From Varanus komodoensis (taxonomy: Eukaryota > Chordata > Lepidosauria > Squamata > Varanidae): a DNA stretch of 64,000 nucleotides. Every line of letters begins with the position of its first letter. Position 1 is the first letter of the stretch. A program made the translations under genes and the position numbers. The notes beneath the pieces are model-generated. The model saw only the letters and a list, made by a program, of their open reading frames with translations, was not told the origin of the DNA and ran no database searches. The DNA is taken from the NCBI RefSeq assembly GCF_004798865.1, contig NW_025336598.1, positions 25,889,519 to 25,953,518 of the forward strand. Direction: 5' to 3'. This document shows positions 48,865 through 60,535 of this stretch, piece after piece.

Positions 48865-50080
48865 AAGGCCACAGCAATCATAGAGTGATATAAATCTTCT
48901 CCTAGCCATTCCCCCCTTCACTTCACTGGGAGACAGTTCTCGGAGAAGGACGTCCATCAAAGATCTTAGCGACTGGGTACGTGATGTTTTCTACAATGAT
49001 ATATCCATATTAAAACATCCACAACAAAAAGGAACAAGAAAAAAGAAAAAACCCAAAGCTTTTTAATTTCTTTTTTTAAATGATGGTGAACATATTTTGG
49101 TTGTTTTCCTACTTAATATCAGTGTAGGAAAGCATTCTGCATTAATCAACTCACAGTCATGAGTGCTTCTAGAAATGCATGCTCTAATGGTATACATTCT
49201 TTGAATTTTTCCACATATCACCTTGTTGAAAGATAGAAGCTCTGTCAGAAAGATTAGCAAAACACCTCCCTTTTTTTATCAAAACTTCACCTCGAGGTTG
49301 AGAAGGTTGGCTTGACTCTGTTTGGTCCATGTAGACCAAACATATCAATGTGTGACTACAGAAAATTTATAGAGATCCAATGCTGGACTATTTCATGTAT
49401 CTGGAAATGGTTTGCTTGATCCATCAATATCCCAGAAAGAAGGGAATTGACTTCATGGATTTGGGACAGAGTGGGTTGCAGGCATCACATTCTGGAAAGT
49501 GGTGCTACAGGGTGCATTTCACAATTAAATGTACACGGCAATTTTAGTGAAATTAACAAATGAATTAAAATTGGAGAGAAGTTCACAAACTCACTTCTCA
49601 AATCACTGCCCCCCTCCCTGTCTTTCTTTCTCTTGCTTTCTTTCTTCCTGTGATTATTCATTTCTCTTTGTCAACATAGGAGGCCAATTGATACTACTCA
49701 CATTATTGATCTATCTACTCAGTTGAGTCTAGACTGATTGATGGTGGGGGCCTCTAGGTTTGCAGGCAGGAGCCTTTTCCAGTTCTACTTGAAGACAGGA
49801 GGGACATGGCATCTTCGACATGGCCAGAATATATCCTATTACTATGCCTTGTGACCCAACCTAGGCAACCTAATCCAATGACTCAGCCATTTGTTGGGGC
49901 CTACCAGTTGCTTGCTAACAAACAACTTTTTACTGCTGCTGGCCAGCAGCAAAACTACATCCTTTCAATCTACCATGTATCACTTCCCAGGCTGGTAGAT
50001 CAGAAGTGCCAATGTGCTAATCAGAGAAATACAAGAAATACAAGATTCTTGAAGTTCCCCCCACAAGCTCATTTCAAGTC
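48865..50080. other. Unassigned sequence
   Basis: No gene or classified repeat is supported. Short CT-rich run near 49620-49650. Confidence 0.5.
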
Positions 50081-50083
50081 ATA

Positions 50084-50288
50084 ATCATAGAATAATTGAG
50101 TTAGAAGGGGCCAGAGGGCCATCAGGTCCAACCCCCTGCTCAGTGCTGGACTCGAAGGTAAACATCCCTCTCAGAAGGTTTTCCTGTTGCATAGTATGGA
50201 AGAGCCCATAACCTCTCGATGTAACTGGTTCTATTGTTGCACTGCTCCAGCAATCAGAAAGTTCTTCCTGATGTTCAGCCAGAACCTA

Positions 50289-50290
<2 letters not shown>
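50084..50290 (-). mobile_element. CR1 LINE 3' end
   Basis: TCATAGAATAATTGAGTTAG, AAGGGGCCAGAGGGCCATCA, GGTCCAACCCCCTGCTCAGT and, further on, GAGCCCATAACCTC and AAGTTCTTCCTGATGTTCAG give the reverse complement of the CR1 3' terminus and upstream untranslated region. About 205 bases are retained, making it the longest CR1 3' end in the window. Confidence 0.9.

Positions 50291-50321
<31 letters not shown>
50290..50321. repeat. (ATG)n microsatellite
   Basis: About ten perfect ATG units, directly abutting the inner (5', truncated) end of the CR1 copy. Confidence 0.97.
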
Positions 50322-50485
50322 CTCCCTCTAGCTCTCACTGTTTGCTCACTCTGATTCCTCACTCTCTGGAAGCTTGGTTGCTTATATCATGACTGTATCA
50401 GACTGCAAGCTGTTGTTTGCATGAAAATCTGTGTGTGTTTGTTTCCAATCAAGTGTTCATCAACTCCTGTAGTCTTAAAACTAAT

Positions 50486-50540
50486 AAGGCAGGATAGAAA
50501 TATAATAAATCAATAAAAGAAAATAAAAGAAATCAAAGTG
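50486..50540 (+). mobile_element. Retroposon 3' tail
   Basis: AAGGCAGGATAGAAATATAA, then TAAATCAATAAAAGAAAATA, fits the reptile LINE tail GGGCGGGATATAAATxxAATAAATAAATA. Only the last 50 bases are recognisable. Confidence 0.5.
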
Positions 50541-50544
50541 ACTT

Positions 50545-51608
50545 TGCCCCCACTTTTCAAAAGTACACAATTTTTCATGGGTATTCCTCAAATGTGCACA
50601 TTTAAAATGCATTTTTCTCTGGACTGTGCATCACAAGCTTGGAAAGGTATGGAATTTGACTGTGTTTATATCCATGTTCTACTCTGGCAGGTGTGAACTG
50701 GGTAAATTCAGGTCTAAAAGCAGCAGATGCAGATTGCTCATACATTTTTAAGGATATATGCAAAGCTCCTGTACAAACCAAAAAAATAAGTGAAGTCAGC
50801 TCCAAGAAATTGATTAAGGGACACAGCTTTCCGGTCAAAGAGTATGGTCCATTCAAGTCCAACTTGGCTGATCTTCAGTGTGACAGAGGAAGGCGAAAAG
50901 CACCTTGTAGCGGTAACATCAGTGCAGCAAGTCCATGCTTTGGATTGTTAGAGGTGCAGATGCTAATGTTTTACAAAGCCTATTCACATTTTTTACAAGT
51001 ATTTGGTCAGGTAATCCAGGCATTGCAAATGTAAGGTCTCATAACCTACCATAATTGAAATGGCCACCAGTCCAGGGAATGCTGGGCTTCAAAAATGTCA
51101 GTTGTGAAGGGTAAGTTGCTGCTGGTACAGTAGTTCAATCCCATGTAATTGCCAGTGCTGACCCCAGTCTCATTTGCAAGAAAAACAGGAAAAGAGACCT
51201 TTTGTTTGCTTTTGTCATAGCATCCACTGTTTGAAATCCGGTTAGGAGCAGGAAGAATATTTCAGCAGTATGTTTTTTTCTCACTAATTGCCTTTACCTG
51301 TAACATCATTAATCATGTGGTCACACGTGCTACAGGAGTTGATGAACAGATATAATGCCACTGCCCTGGAAAGTTTTAAAGTCTGTGCAAATTGAGTGCA
51401 CAGAAGCTTGAGTAATTTGAGCCTTGTGAATTCCAATATGAACTAATGCAATCTGTACGTCCCTGACTAATGGCCCCAAACCTTGCTATCTCTGAACACG
51501 GAGTGGGTGAGAATTTAGCTGCAATCTGGTTTTGATAAGAATGTAATAAAATGCACAATCTTCTCCATGTTTTAGATGAAACAAACTTGAGGGGTTTTTT
51601 TTAATCCA
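50545..51608. other. Unassigned sequence
   Basis: No gene is called. A 113-codon plus frame at 50693-51034 follows a TCTACTCTGGCAG that could act as a splice acceptor, but its product is not recognised. Words like TGTGCACATTTAAAATGC at 50590-50615 recall repeats near 43.4 and 58.8 kb. Confidence 0.4.
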
Positions 51609-51611
51609 ATA

Positions 51612-51672
51612 TGGGATACAGGTACATAGCTTTCAGCATTTGGCTTATGAAGTTCTGGGTCTGAATCCCTGT
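51612..51672 (+). mobile_element. tRNA-like SINE head
   Basis: GGGATACAGGTACATAGCTT, then CAGCATTTGGCTTATGAAGT and TCTGGGTCTGAATCCC, has a tRNA-like layout with a box B-like GGTCTGAATCC near its end. It lacks an acceptor-stem match, so it is not a functional tRNA gene. It stops a few bases before a minus-strand CR1 end. Confidence 0.4.
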
Positions 51673-51675
51673 ATG

Positions 51676-51885
51676 TTCATAGGATGTAGAATAGTATTAC
51701 TGGAAGGGGCCTATAAAGCCATTGAATCTAAGCTCCTTTTTAAGGAAGAACTCCAGATTAAAGCATCCTGACAGATGGTTGTCCAGCTGCTTGTTGAATA
51801 CCTCCAAAGTGGGGGAGCCCACAACCTCCCTATGTAATTGGTTCCATTTTCCATTATTCAATAATGTTAGTCCTGAAATAGAGTT
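51676..51885 (-). mobile_element. CR1 LINE 3' end
   Basis: TTCATAGGATGTAGAATAGT, then ACTGGAAGGGGCCTATAAAG, CCATTGAATCTAAGCTCC, CAGATGGTTGTCCAGCTGCT and GAGCCCACAACCTCCCTATG follow the reverse complement of the CR1 3' region. About 200 bases are retained, more diverged than the copy at 50.1 kb. Confidence 0.8.
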
Positions 51886-52207
51886 GCCACTGCTTTTTTA
51901 TTGACTGTTTCTTCATCTTTGGGCATTTTACCTAGTTTCTGCTGTATCCTACATTCAATGAAAAAAATGGCGGCAGCAGCAACAAAAATCTTTCCTAAAT
52001 AGGAACATTGCAAACATATTAACTGTTTTTAGAAAATCAGCTGAACTGAAATTCTCTGGCATCTATAGAATAGTCAAATTCTATCAGCCTGGCACATGAA
52101 GAAGATTATGGCTTGCTTGCCTTGCATATAGCTGTTAAAAATGAGGATCCTGTCCTAAATCAAGAGGTAGCAGTTCAAACCAAAACTTTGAAGAGCTAAA
52201 TGCAGAT

Positions 52208-52385
52208 AAGAACATGAGAAAAACTGTGCAAGATCCACCTAGTCTGGCATTTTGTTCATATGGTAGCTAACCAGTTGCCTGCAGGAATCTAGAGGGAGGC
52301 TATGTTGACAACAGCACCCTCTACTCGTGTATCATGGGGACTGGCATGCAGAAGCATATGGCCTGTGATACGGGAGGCAATCTAT
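52208..52385 (-). mobile_element. CR1/L3-like retroposon 3' untranslated region
   Basis: AAGAACATGAGAAAAACTGT, GATCCACCTAGTCTGGCATT, GTTCATATGGTAGCTAACCA, GTTGCCTGCAGG and GACAACAGCACCCTCTACTC match the reptile repeat GAACATAAGAAGAGCC...CCATCTAGTCCAGCATCCTGTTCxCACAGTGGCCAACCAGxTGCCT...GCAACAGCACCCTC. The 163-codon plus frame at 52302-52793 begins inside it and is not a gene. Confidence 0.7.
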
Positions 52386-52389
52386 AGCC

Positions 52390-55300
52390 AGTTTTCTCAG
52401 CTGGTGGTCAGTATGAACCATACTGTCTGTTCAAAAGCACCCTGGACATATCTCAGTACCAGAGACTGTTTGCATATGAATATTTCAGAGATTATGAGGC
52501 ATCAATCTAAATTTAAACACAGCAGCCAACTAGGAGGTATGCAGACCGAATATGACATCTGCAGTCCTACTAATGGAGGATCCATCTGCTACATCTGCAG
52601 AGGTGTTATGCTCATCAGCTGCTCATTTAGAAAGTTAAATACCTATTACTTTCCACAAAATTACCAACGGTTTAATTTCACTAATATAATGCCACTGCAC
52701 AGTTATAGCTTTAGAAATTTAATTTGGTGTAAAATATATTTCCAGCTAGACAAAATATTTTTCTTTGATGATGTTATGCATGCATTTCTGTAATTAAGCT
52801 GGGGTCGTTTAGCGAGCCCTTTCCTCTGCTCCCCTATGTCTTTTAACTTTGGAGACTCTGGTAAAATAGATAATAGATAAAAGATAACAAATAACAGATA
52901 ACAGATTGGAATGGAGATATTGCCTGATTGCCACTGTGAAATTGGAATAATTTTTGCCTGACTCTTTCCTGTGCTGCACAGTAATGTGTGCATCAGGCCT
53001 TCGGATTCTCCAGCTTGTACACATTCATGTTCTTCTTCAATGTATTCTAACTTAGGAGTTGGCAATACGCCCTGCTGATTTGTATGTAGATTCAAAGGCA
53101 ATGGAATCTGATGCACTGTAAGGATGGACATGTGGCTTGGCCCGTCTCAGTGGGCTCCTCGGGACTTTCAAAGACAGAATGGCCTTCCCTTCACAGTGAC
53201 CAGAACTCAGTCTGGACATGAAGCTTTGTTTGCAATTTGGTTCTGCAACTGCAGATAATGTGTCCCCAAAAATAGGATTTTTTCCCCTGTAAATACTGAA
53301 AAGGGGCTGAAGGAAGGAGGAAGGATTGAATGACAGGCAGATCTACCTTCTCATCCTATGGCATGCTTTACTACAGACTGTCCAATCACTATGCTTTGCA
53401 GGAGGGTGAAAATCGGACAGTAAGATGGCTATTCTTGCTATGCTACCAGGCTTTGGAGTAGGGAGGAAAGCTTTTAACTGGTCTTCACATCACACTCGCC
53501 TCGCACCTGTATGTATCTTTCTGAAAATTTACCAGGTTCTTTTCTGGAGAAACCTCTCTGGTGTGTGCCATTTTCATGTAAATTTCCACAAAAATAACTG
53601 GTGAACAGGTGAAGCAAATAACTCTCCACTCCCCACATCTGATGATGCCCTTGCACATAAACTACCATATCTTCCTTTCTGTCTTAGATTTACCCTCTAT
53701 ATCCATTTTCAGAAATAAGTTCCACAAGAAAAATGATGCAATACTCTCTCTGGTTCCTTGAAAAATGGACTACTCTTGCATAGAAATCCCTGCATCTCCT
53801 GACCTAAAACCTGGCCAGTCTAACAACCCCAGAAGTAGCAACTTTCTCTTTAAAAAGCGATTTCAGTTCTACCAAGGAATGAAAAGCTTCTTGACTGTTT
53901 TCTAAAACAAATCAATTTTGTTTGGAAATATCTATGCTGCTCACTATTTGCATAGAGTTTTCCTCCCAAAACACATGGGGCAGGAATGGAAATACACACT
54001 TGATATACATACTTTTTCGGTCAAGGTACAGTAAACATCTGGAGAACATTCCATAATAGGACATTGCAGGAATATACGTTGCATCCAACAAGCATTGAAT
54101 TAATCAGCAGAATAATGTCTTTGTCCCTGAAGAAGATTGCACACCAAAAAGCAATTTTACACTTTTTGATAATGATACTGTACACTTGAACATGGTTTTC
54201 AGATTTTGCCTCTTTTATTCTGGCATCCTGCCCTCTTGCAACTGTGCTTTGATTTATTTCAGAAATGCGTAAGAGAGCAGTAGAAAGCACAATCTGGCCA
54301 AAGTTAAACACTTAACATTTCAATTGATTTTCAGTAGGAAGGATTTAAGCACATGTTTAACCCTTCAGCTGAAATCCATTAGGTTTAAACACCCTTCCCT
54401 GCTTTGATGGGACCAAGTCTTTGACAGGATCGCACCAACCTTTTCAAGCAGTACAATACTTCAGTAATTAAAACGAAGCTGATTCAGTAAGATAATTCAA
54501 TAAGGTAGTTTTATTATGCATAACAGCAAAGACAGATGCTGTGATCAGAGTAGGGATGTGTGAGGGATCCATTTTGGAGGTGAGAATCCATTTGATTCCC
54601 TGGCATTGGCTCATCGATTCTAGTCCACTTTGTCACAGTCCAAAGCCTGAGTATTTGGTGAGTGTGCCCAGCAGTGCCCCATGCATTGCACAGGCACCAT
54701 CCATCCTCCACGCCATGTACAACAACTTTGTGTGTGTGTGTTGCTGCATGCAATATTGAAGAAGGTTGCCAGTGGCATAACCTTTGTTCCATGAGCATTT
54801 CCAGACTTCCTCTTGGCTTGGTTCACTTTCCAAGACTGGGCTGAGCAGGAAATCCAGGAAAGATAGAGGGATGGATTCTGCTGAGATTTGTTCCTTGTGT
54901 GGGTTTTCTAGACCACCAGTAGCCTTTTGTAGAGTTTGCACAGGCCCCAGAGATCCTGAACTATGCCCCAGATCTTTCGAGGCCCTATTGATATCTATTA
55001 ATGCAAGCCTTGCATGTACTAGGAAAACTTAGGACTCCCTTAGAATCCTAACAGGGAGTATAGCAAGGGGGGCTTTTAAACTAGTGAGGAGACTGACACT
55101 TTTCCTTACATGGTCTGCTTAATCCCATTAGCTCTGGAGTCCAAAATTGCCTAGCAGCACCATTGCCACTTGGCTTTCCCAGAGTGTGGCTGAAGTATGC
55201 GCAACCCTGTCCAGCCAGGTGCTACTGGGCATTTGTACTTGTGCCATGGGCCATCATAGGCAGTGAGATCCTGATCAGAGGAAGAGCTGGCTGCTCTAAT

Positions 55301-56285
55301 ATCAGAGTGCCAGAGGCTAGCACAAGCCCCTTGCCCTGGGGGAAAACAGTACTGGACTTGCTTGCAAAAAGGGTTTGAGTGAGCAGCAATGTCCGAATGT
55401 GAAGTCATCTCTGAGTGTACAGCTTGCCATGGTTTGCTTGAGAGCGTTTGAAGATCTCGGGCTCTGTAATTAACTTTATGGAGTGCATTTGCTTTTTGTA
55501 TGCTGCATGTGGTGAGACTCCGGCGGGTGCCTGGTCCTCCTTGGCATCAAGGGTTTGCGCTAGACTAAAGAATGGTGAATAAATGTGGGAGGAGGAAAGG
55601 TGTCATTCCTCTTTTGTGTTTAAAAACTGCAATGCCTTGTGGCACCTTCAAATTGCTCTGGCATGATAACTCACATGAAAGATGTTGTTTTTCAGGTCAG
55701 TAGAGAAAAATGGCACTTGCTGAAAGAAAGGGATAGAGTCCTTAATCTCTATCACATCTGATCCCCCTGGTCTAGCTGGCTTCGTGCTCACAAATGCCTC
55801 TTCTCCAGCTGCCCATCCTGAATCTTTCTCTTTGATTTCCTCTCCCCTGAGATCAAATACTCTCCTCTTCCCCTGTCCATACATTCCTTTCCACAAACAG
55901 GACCGTTCTTGGGAGGTGCACACATAGACACACAAACGTTTTACAGCCTGAGGTAGCTGGCTCAGAGAACTGATTTGGAACTTCATGAAAAAATATTTTT
56001 CCCTGCCAGGGAAAGCAGAGATCTTGTACGATTCTCTGCCTCAGAGGGATAAGCAGCTTGACTGGCTTTGAGTGCTACTATCACCTTGACTGGGTGGGTG
56101 GGTGCCGCTTGCTGTTTTGCCGAAGGTAGTAAAATGTCTTGGAATCAGCCAAAGAAATGTCTATGGAGATCTGTGAAATGGAAAAAGGTAGTTGCAATGC
56201 TACAGGGAAGTTTGAGGGTTAGGGAAACAACTGAGGATACAGGAAGGCCTGTGCGTGGGCCAACATGTTCAGTACTACATCAAAC
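52390..56285. other. Unassigned sequence
   Basis: No gene is supported over about 3.9 kb. A degenerate ATAGATAA/AACAGATA array lies at 52862-52906. 54.64-55.56 kb is GC-richer, with overlapping open frames on both strands (up to 102 codons) and no recognisable product. Confidence 0.45.
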
Positions 56286-56289
56286 TTAT

Positions 56290-56412
56290 GGTGTGATCCT
56301 AAATATATTCATTCATAATCCGGCCATACTGTACTCACTGAGATTTATTCCCGATTAAGTGCCTGTTGGGCTGGAGACTTACTTCTTAGTATATGTACTC
56401 AGAACTGCAACT
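56290..56412. mobile_element. Inverted-repeat element (ACTTACTTCTGAGTA family)
   Basis: GGTGTGATCCTAAATATATT starts the left end. The middle has CACTGAGATTTATTCCCGAT, the right half has GGAGACTTACTTCTTAGTAT, and it ends near CAGAACTGCAACTT. The pattern fits the same family as 43.18 kb but is more diverged. Confidence 0.5.
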
Positions 56413-56649
56413 TGCCTTCTCTACCCTGAAGATCATTCCATACCCAATATCTGGATCTGGAAAGAAACCTGAGGATCGGCCACTGCAGTCATTAAAACAA
56501 AACACAAAACAAAATAATGCTGCTCCATGTGAAATTAAATATAAATCTACCATTTGGTCCTAATAAAGGCATTCAGTTAAGAGTCTTAGTATTTAAGAGA
56601 TGTATGATGTTGAACTTACTAGAAACCAGCAACGTGTTTGGGCCTTTAC

Positions 56650-57072
56650 TCCAAGTCTCGAGTCAAGTGTCCAGTCTTTACTTTCATGTCCAAGTCAAGT
56701 CTCAAGTCATTGCAAGAAAATTTTTAGTCAAGTTTCTTCTCAAGTGTCCCTTCCTCTGCCTCTGCCGTCTTGTCCCTCCCTCCTACTGCCTCCCTTGGGC
56801 CAAAAATAAGAGCCGAAGCCCTGCTTTCCCCATATCCCAGCCCCTTTCTCCCTAATTCTGTCTTCTCACCCTCTTGAAACTCCCTCCTTCCCACAGCTTG
56901 CCTTCCAGGATACTCTGCCAAACAGGAAGCCCTAGAGAGACTCCTTTGCAAAAAAAAAAAAAAAAAAAAAAAGTAGAAATCTCAAGTTCAGCCACTCACT
57001 CATTACTCCTGAGTTGAATCTCTGACGCAACTTGAGTTGGACTTGGGAGTGAATCACTCGATTTGAGTCCCT
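56650..57072. mobile_element. Element with AGTC-rich inverted arms
   Basis: The left 100 bases are packed with AGTC words (CCAAGTCTCGAGTCAAGTGT, CCAGTC, CCAAGTCAAGTCTCAAGTCA). The right 90 bases have the inverse words (CTGAGTTGAATC, AACTTGAGTTGGACTTGGGA, GATTTGAGTCC). Between them lie a pyrimidine-rich block and A23 at 56950-56972. Subterminal repeats in opposite orientation are typical of non-autonomous DNA transposons. The family was not identified and no coding part is visible. Confidence 0.55.
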
Positions 57073-57074
57073 AA

Positions 57075-58900
57075 CCTTTCTTGAAACTTAATATTGCAGC
57101 ATTTGGTGTGGATTTTAGAATTCCAAGAAGTTAAAACCCAAGAATTGTTTAAAAAGAGGTGTAGAATGCCAGAAACGACTGAAGTGTTACGGGGTGGAGG
57201 GGGGGCGAAGGAGTAGGTACCATTGGTCTCAGCTCTCTGTGCTTTCTCAGCTGGGCCTGGAATCAGAAGCAGCAAAGCAGTGTATTTCTATCATGAGGCC
57301 CTATCCAGTGCTGTTGTGCTTGCTAGTGAATAGGGGCAGGGGAAGAGTGACTGCAGGTTTACTTGGAAATAAATCCACTGTGTTTAATGGGCTATACTCC
57401 CTAGTAATTGCATAAATTTGTAGCCTAACATCATGAGTTATAGTAGTCTATAATATATTCCCACACTCTCCCTTGCCAGTATGCCATGCTCAATTTGCAA
57501 TTAATTGTTCAATGTTTAAGGTGACAGCATTTTGCTGATCCCAGGAAATCCATCCTCCCCATCTGGATGTAGGGCCGTAAAACTACGGAAATGTGTGGGT
57601 ACATATTGAGAGTTAGTTCTAAACAGGCACAGTTTGGGAGATTACACGGTTCTGTCCTGAAAGCAAGCAAGAAGTTAATTGGCTCAAGTTGTATAAAAAT
57701 AATTTATAGCAATTATTTTTAATTATGGATACATATTTGCACATGTGCATTAACACATGCAAATTTGCACATTTTTGTCCTATTGACTTGTGTCCCATTG
57801 ATCTAACATCACACCTAAACGTAGCTCCTGAAGGCTTCTATAATCACTTGAAAGTGAACCACTTGAGCAGAAATATAGTCAAAATGATTATTCATACCAA
57901 TGAATGTATGTGACTCCTGAAAAAAATCGATCTACTGTAAGGAGAAAAAAAAATAAGCATATAAAAATGTGCTCTGGTTACAAATGTTACAAATATTGGG
58001 CATGATCCAGCAAAAAAGTTAAGCAGTTAGAAATCTCACTGATTTCAATGACAGCATTAGATAGATGCTTAAGAGGCTCCTATTAAAATCAATCTGAGCT
58101 GAGAGTTGACTTTTGTCCACTGCATTTCATGGCGTTTCTTTATCAAAACCTCCCTAGACACTCACAAATCCTCCCTTTTCCCCATAGTGGTTCTTGTAGG
58201 GAGTGGCACTGGGCACAGTTATCTCTTTCAGTGTTCTTCTAAATGACACCATTTTGGGAATATCAAACAGGCCACAATTTAGGTTTTACAAGCAAAAGTG
58301 AATTAAATGCATCTTGGGAGCTACAAACTCTTGGATGGATGACTTGGAGGCATGCTGAACTGAAAGAAAAAGAATGCTGCATGCCAGCAGTCACTGCAGC
58401 AAAACCTCAATGGGAACTGATAGCTCCAAAGGAAACATGTTTACACAACTTGAACTTGTAACTTCACTTGGAAAACCTAGCCTTAAAAATAAAACAGACT
58501 AGTCATGTAGATTTCGGGCTGTGATTTATATTGATTTATTTCCCAGTGCAATTCAAATACCCCTATCAATTTTAAACAGTTTGGGTCATGATTTTCAGAA
58601 GAGGCCCTTCTACATACCCATTACCATTTGATGGGAAGAAGCTGCCACTATGGATAGATAAATGGATATATGCAGCCATGCTAGGGCCTCTCACTTTCAT
58701 CCCCTGTAACATTCACAACTTTCAGAAACAGCCATTCCTTTCAACTTCTACATCAGCTGGTGACTATTTTGTTTCAAACTGTACATTTTGTGTACACTTG
58801 AAAATCTGTTTTTACATGCACATCTCCCTCATATACACATTTTTAGAAGCACTTTTTTGTAGGCAGTTTCTGACTGCAGATCTGCATTGCAAAATCTGGG
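57075..58900. other. Unassigned sequence
   Basis: No gene is supported. 57356-57422 (CTTGGAAATAAATCCACTGT, TTTAATGGGCTATACTCC) looks like a decayed ACTTACTTCTGAGTA-family copy. 58.78-58.86 kb has TGTACATTTTGTGTAC- and TGCACATCTCCC-like words. The 120-codon frame at 58588-58950 is not recognised. Confidence 0.45.
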
Positions 58901-58915
58901 AGCATTATCCTTCAG

Positions 58916-58957
58916 TGCACAATTATCCTTCAGTGAAAACTGAAGGATAATTGTGCA
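58916..58957. repeat. Perfect 19-bp hairpin
   Basis: TGCACAATTATCCTTCAGT at 58916-58934 is followed by GAAA and its exact inverse at 58939-58957. ATTATCCTTCAGTG occurs twice, at 58904 and 58922, with a period of 18 bases. The stem is too short for a typical microRNA precursor. A local template switch during replication explains both the duplication and the palindrome. Confidence 0.95.
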
Positions 58958-58964
58958 ACAATTT

Positions 58965-60270
58965 GTATATTAGTTCAAGAAGTACATATTGAAATGTGAT
59001 CCCCCCGAGAATTCTCCTAGCTTTCTTTCTTGTGGAACTCAGATGGTGGAACTCCATGTCCCAACAAGAGATGATCTTACCTTAAGGTGGAAGACTCTAA
59101 GTTGAACTCTTTCTTGTTTTGCCTCATCCTTCTCAATATTTTAGTCTACTCATAGTTTAACTTTGATGTGGAAAATGCCTGAATAGTTTGTGAGGATCAT
59201 GAATATGATTGTTTCACATGCTGAGAACTCCAAGAAGCAGAATAGTTGCATGGAAGGAGGAAACTTTCTTCTATATGTTATTTAGATTGATATCCTTCCT
59301 GCACAGGAGATGTAGGTCAGAAAAGACTTGCATCAGCCTATTAAGTTGGATCCAAGTTTATGTCATGTGTTTAGCAGACTAACTAAAATCAATGGGACTT
59401 AAATTTGGCACCTCTAACTGGCCACACTGATGTATATATGCATGACGTACATATGGATCCAAGCCTTAGCGATTTAGATATCTGAACTCAGTATGGCTTT
59501 CAAAGAAATTCACAAAAAAAATCTTCTGATAGTCTTATAATCCATATCTATTCCTTCTTGTGATGGAACCAAATAGACACGGGATGGAAGTAACGCATCC
59601 TCACAGAGGACATACCAGGGAAAGCACCTTTAATCAAGTTGTATACATTGAACTAAATCTAGTAAAATCAGCCTCATTCAAACCCAGAACAGCTCTACAA
59701 GATCTATTTTCTCTAAGTGCCTTTTCAAGCCTATGATTTGCCAATGAAAATAGTCCCCACCCTTTTCCTCTCTTTACTCAGCACATGAATAGGACACATT
59801 ATGCTTAATTGAAAACTGCAGTCAGGAAAGCAATCAGGCTGACACGGCTAATAACAGGCGTGCCCATTAAAGTATCATTATAGTCTAAATTAAAATTTTG
59901 CATTCCTTTCTAAATATGAAAGCTGGTATTGTTATGGGATACGATTTACTTCTCAATAGGAATTCAGGCAGGGGGAAAAAGAGAATCAGAGCTTTTGTAT
60001 ATCTTTTGTTTGAGCCTTACATCTAATGGAAATGTTTCAGATTTATTATTGTTGTTATAGCTTTTATTTCCCTTTAAATCAGAAGCATAAAGTTAAGACA
60101 AAGCCATAACTACAGTCATTTTCTTCCTACTTTCAGAAAGGTATTTTATGCTTAGGATCAGATGGTGGCAATTGTTCATCCACAATTCAAGTTCTGGATG
60201 CCCCAAATGCAGCTGGGCTTCCCACTGTCGTCGGGCAAGGAAATTGCTTCAGTTCATAGCTCCTTTTTAT
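58965..60270. other. Unassigned sequence
   Basis: No gene is supported. 59.33-59.41 kb (AATCAATGGGACTTAAATTT) resembles the ACTTACTTCTGAGTA family. 59.79-59.96 kb is repeat-free by eye and listed as a possible conserved block. Confidence 0.45.
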
Positions 60271-60272
60271 CA

Positions 60273-60373
60273 CAGGGAATCAGCCATAACTCAGTGAGCA
60301 AAGACATACTTTGCATGATGAGGGTTTCACACTCAGCTCCTGGTATCTCCATTTCAAAGGTGATCAGGTGGTA
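60273..60373 (+). mobile_element. tRNA-derived SINE head
   Basis: CAGCCATAACTCAGTGAGCA, then TACTTTGCATGATGAGGGTT, CAGCTCCTGGTATCTCCATT and TCAAAGGTGATCAGGTGGTAG, matches the reptile SINE head: box A-like TAGCTCAGTGG, GCTTTGCATGCAGAAGGTCCCAGG, CCTGGCATCTCCAGTTAAAAGGATCAGGTAGTAGG. Similarity ends at about 60373, so the body is missing. This is the clearest SINE head in the window. Confidence 0.75.
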
Positions 60374-60535
60374 GTGCCATTTTCAAAGCCAATGTGAGTG
60401 GTTTTGAAAGTGAAGCAAAACTTCTCCATGGGTTCTTGCCATAAACAGTGCAAGAGTTCCCTCAACTCTGCAAACACATCCCTCCATTTCCTCTAATTGT
60501 TGTGATACCAGATGCATAGTGCACCACTCTTACAC

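Noticed and set aside
52302-52793. 163-codon plus frame
   Set aside because: Its start lies inside a retroposon on the other strand and the product resembles nothing known.
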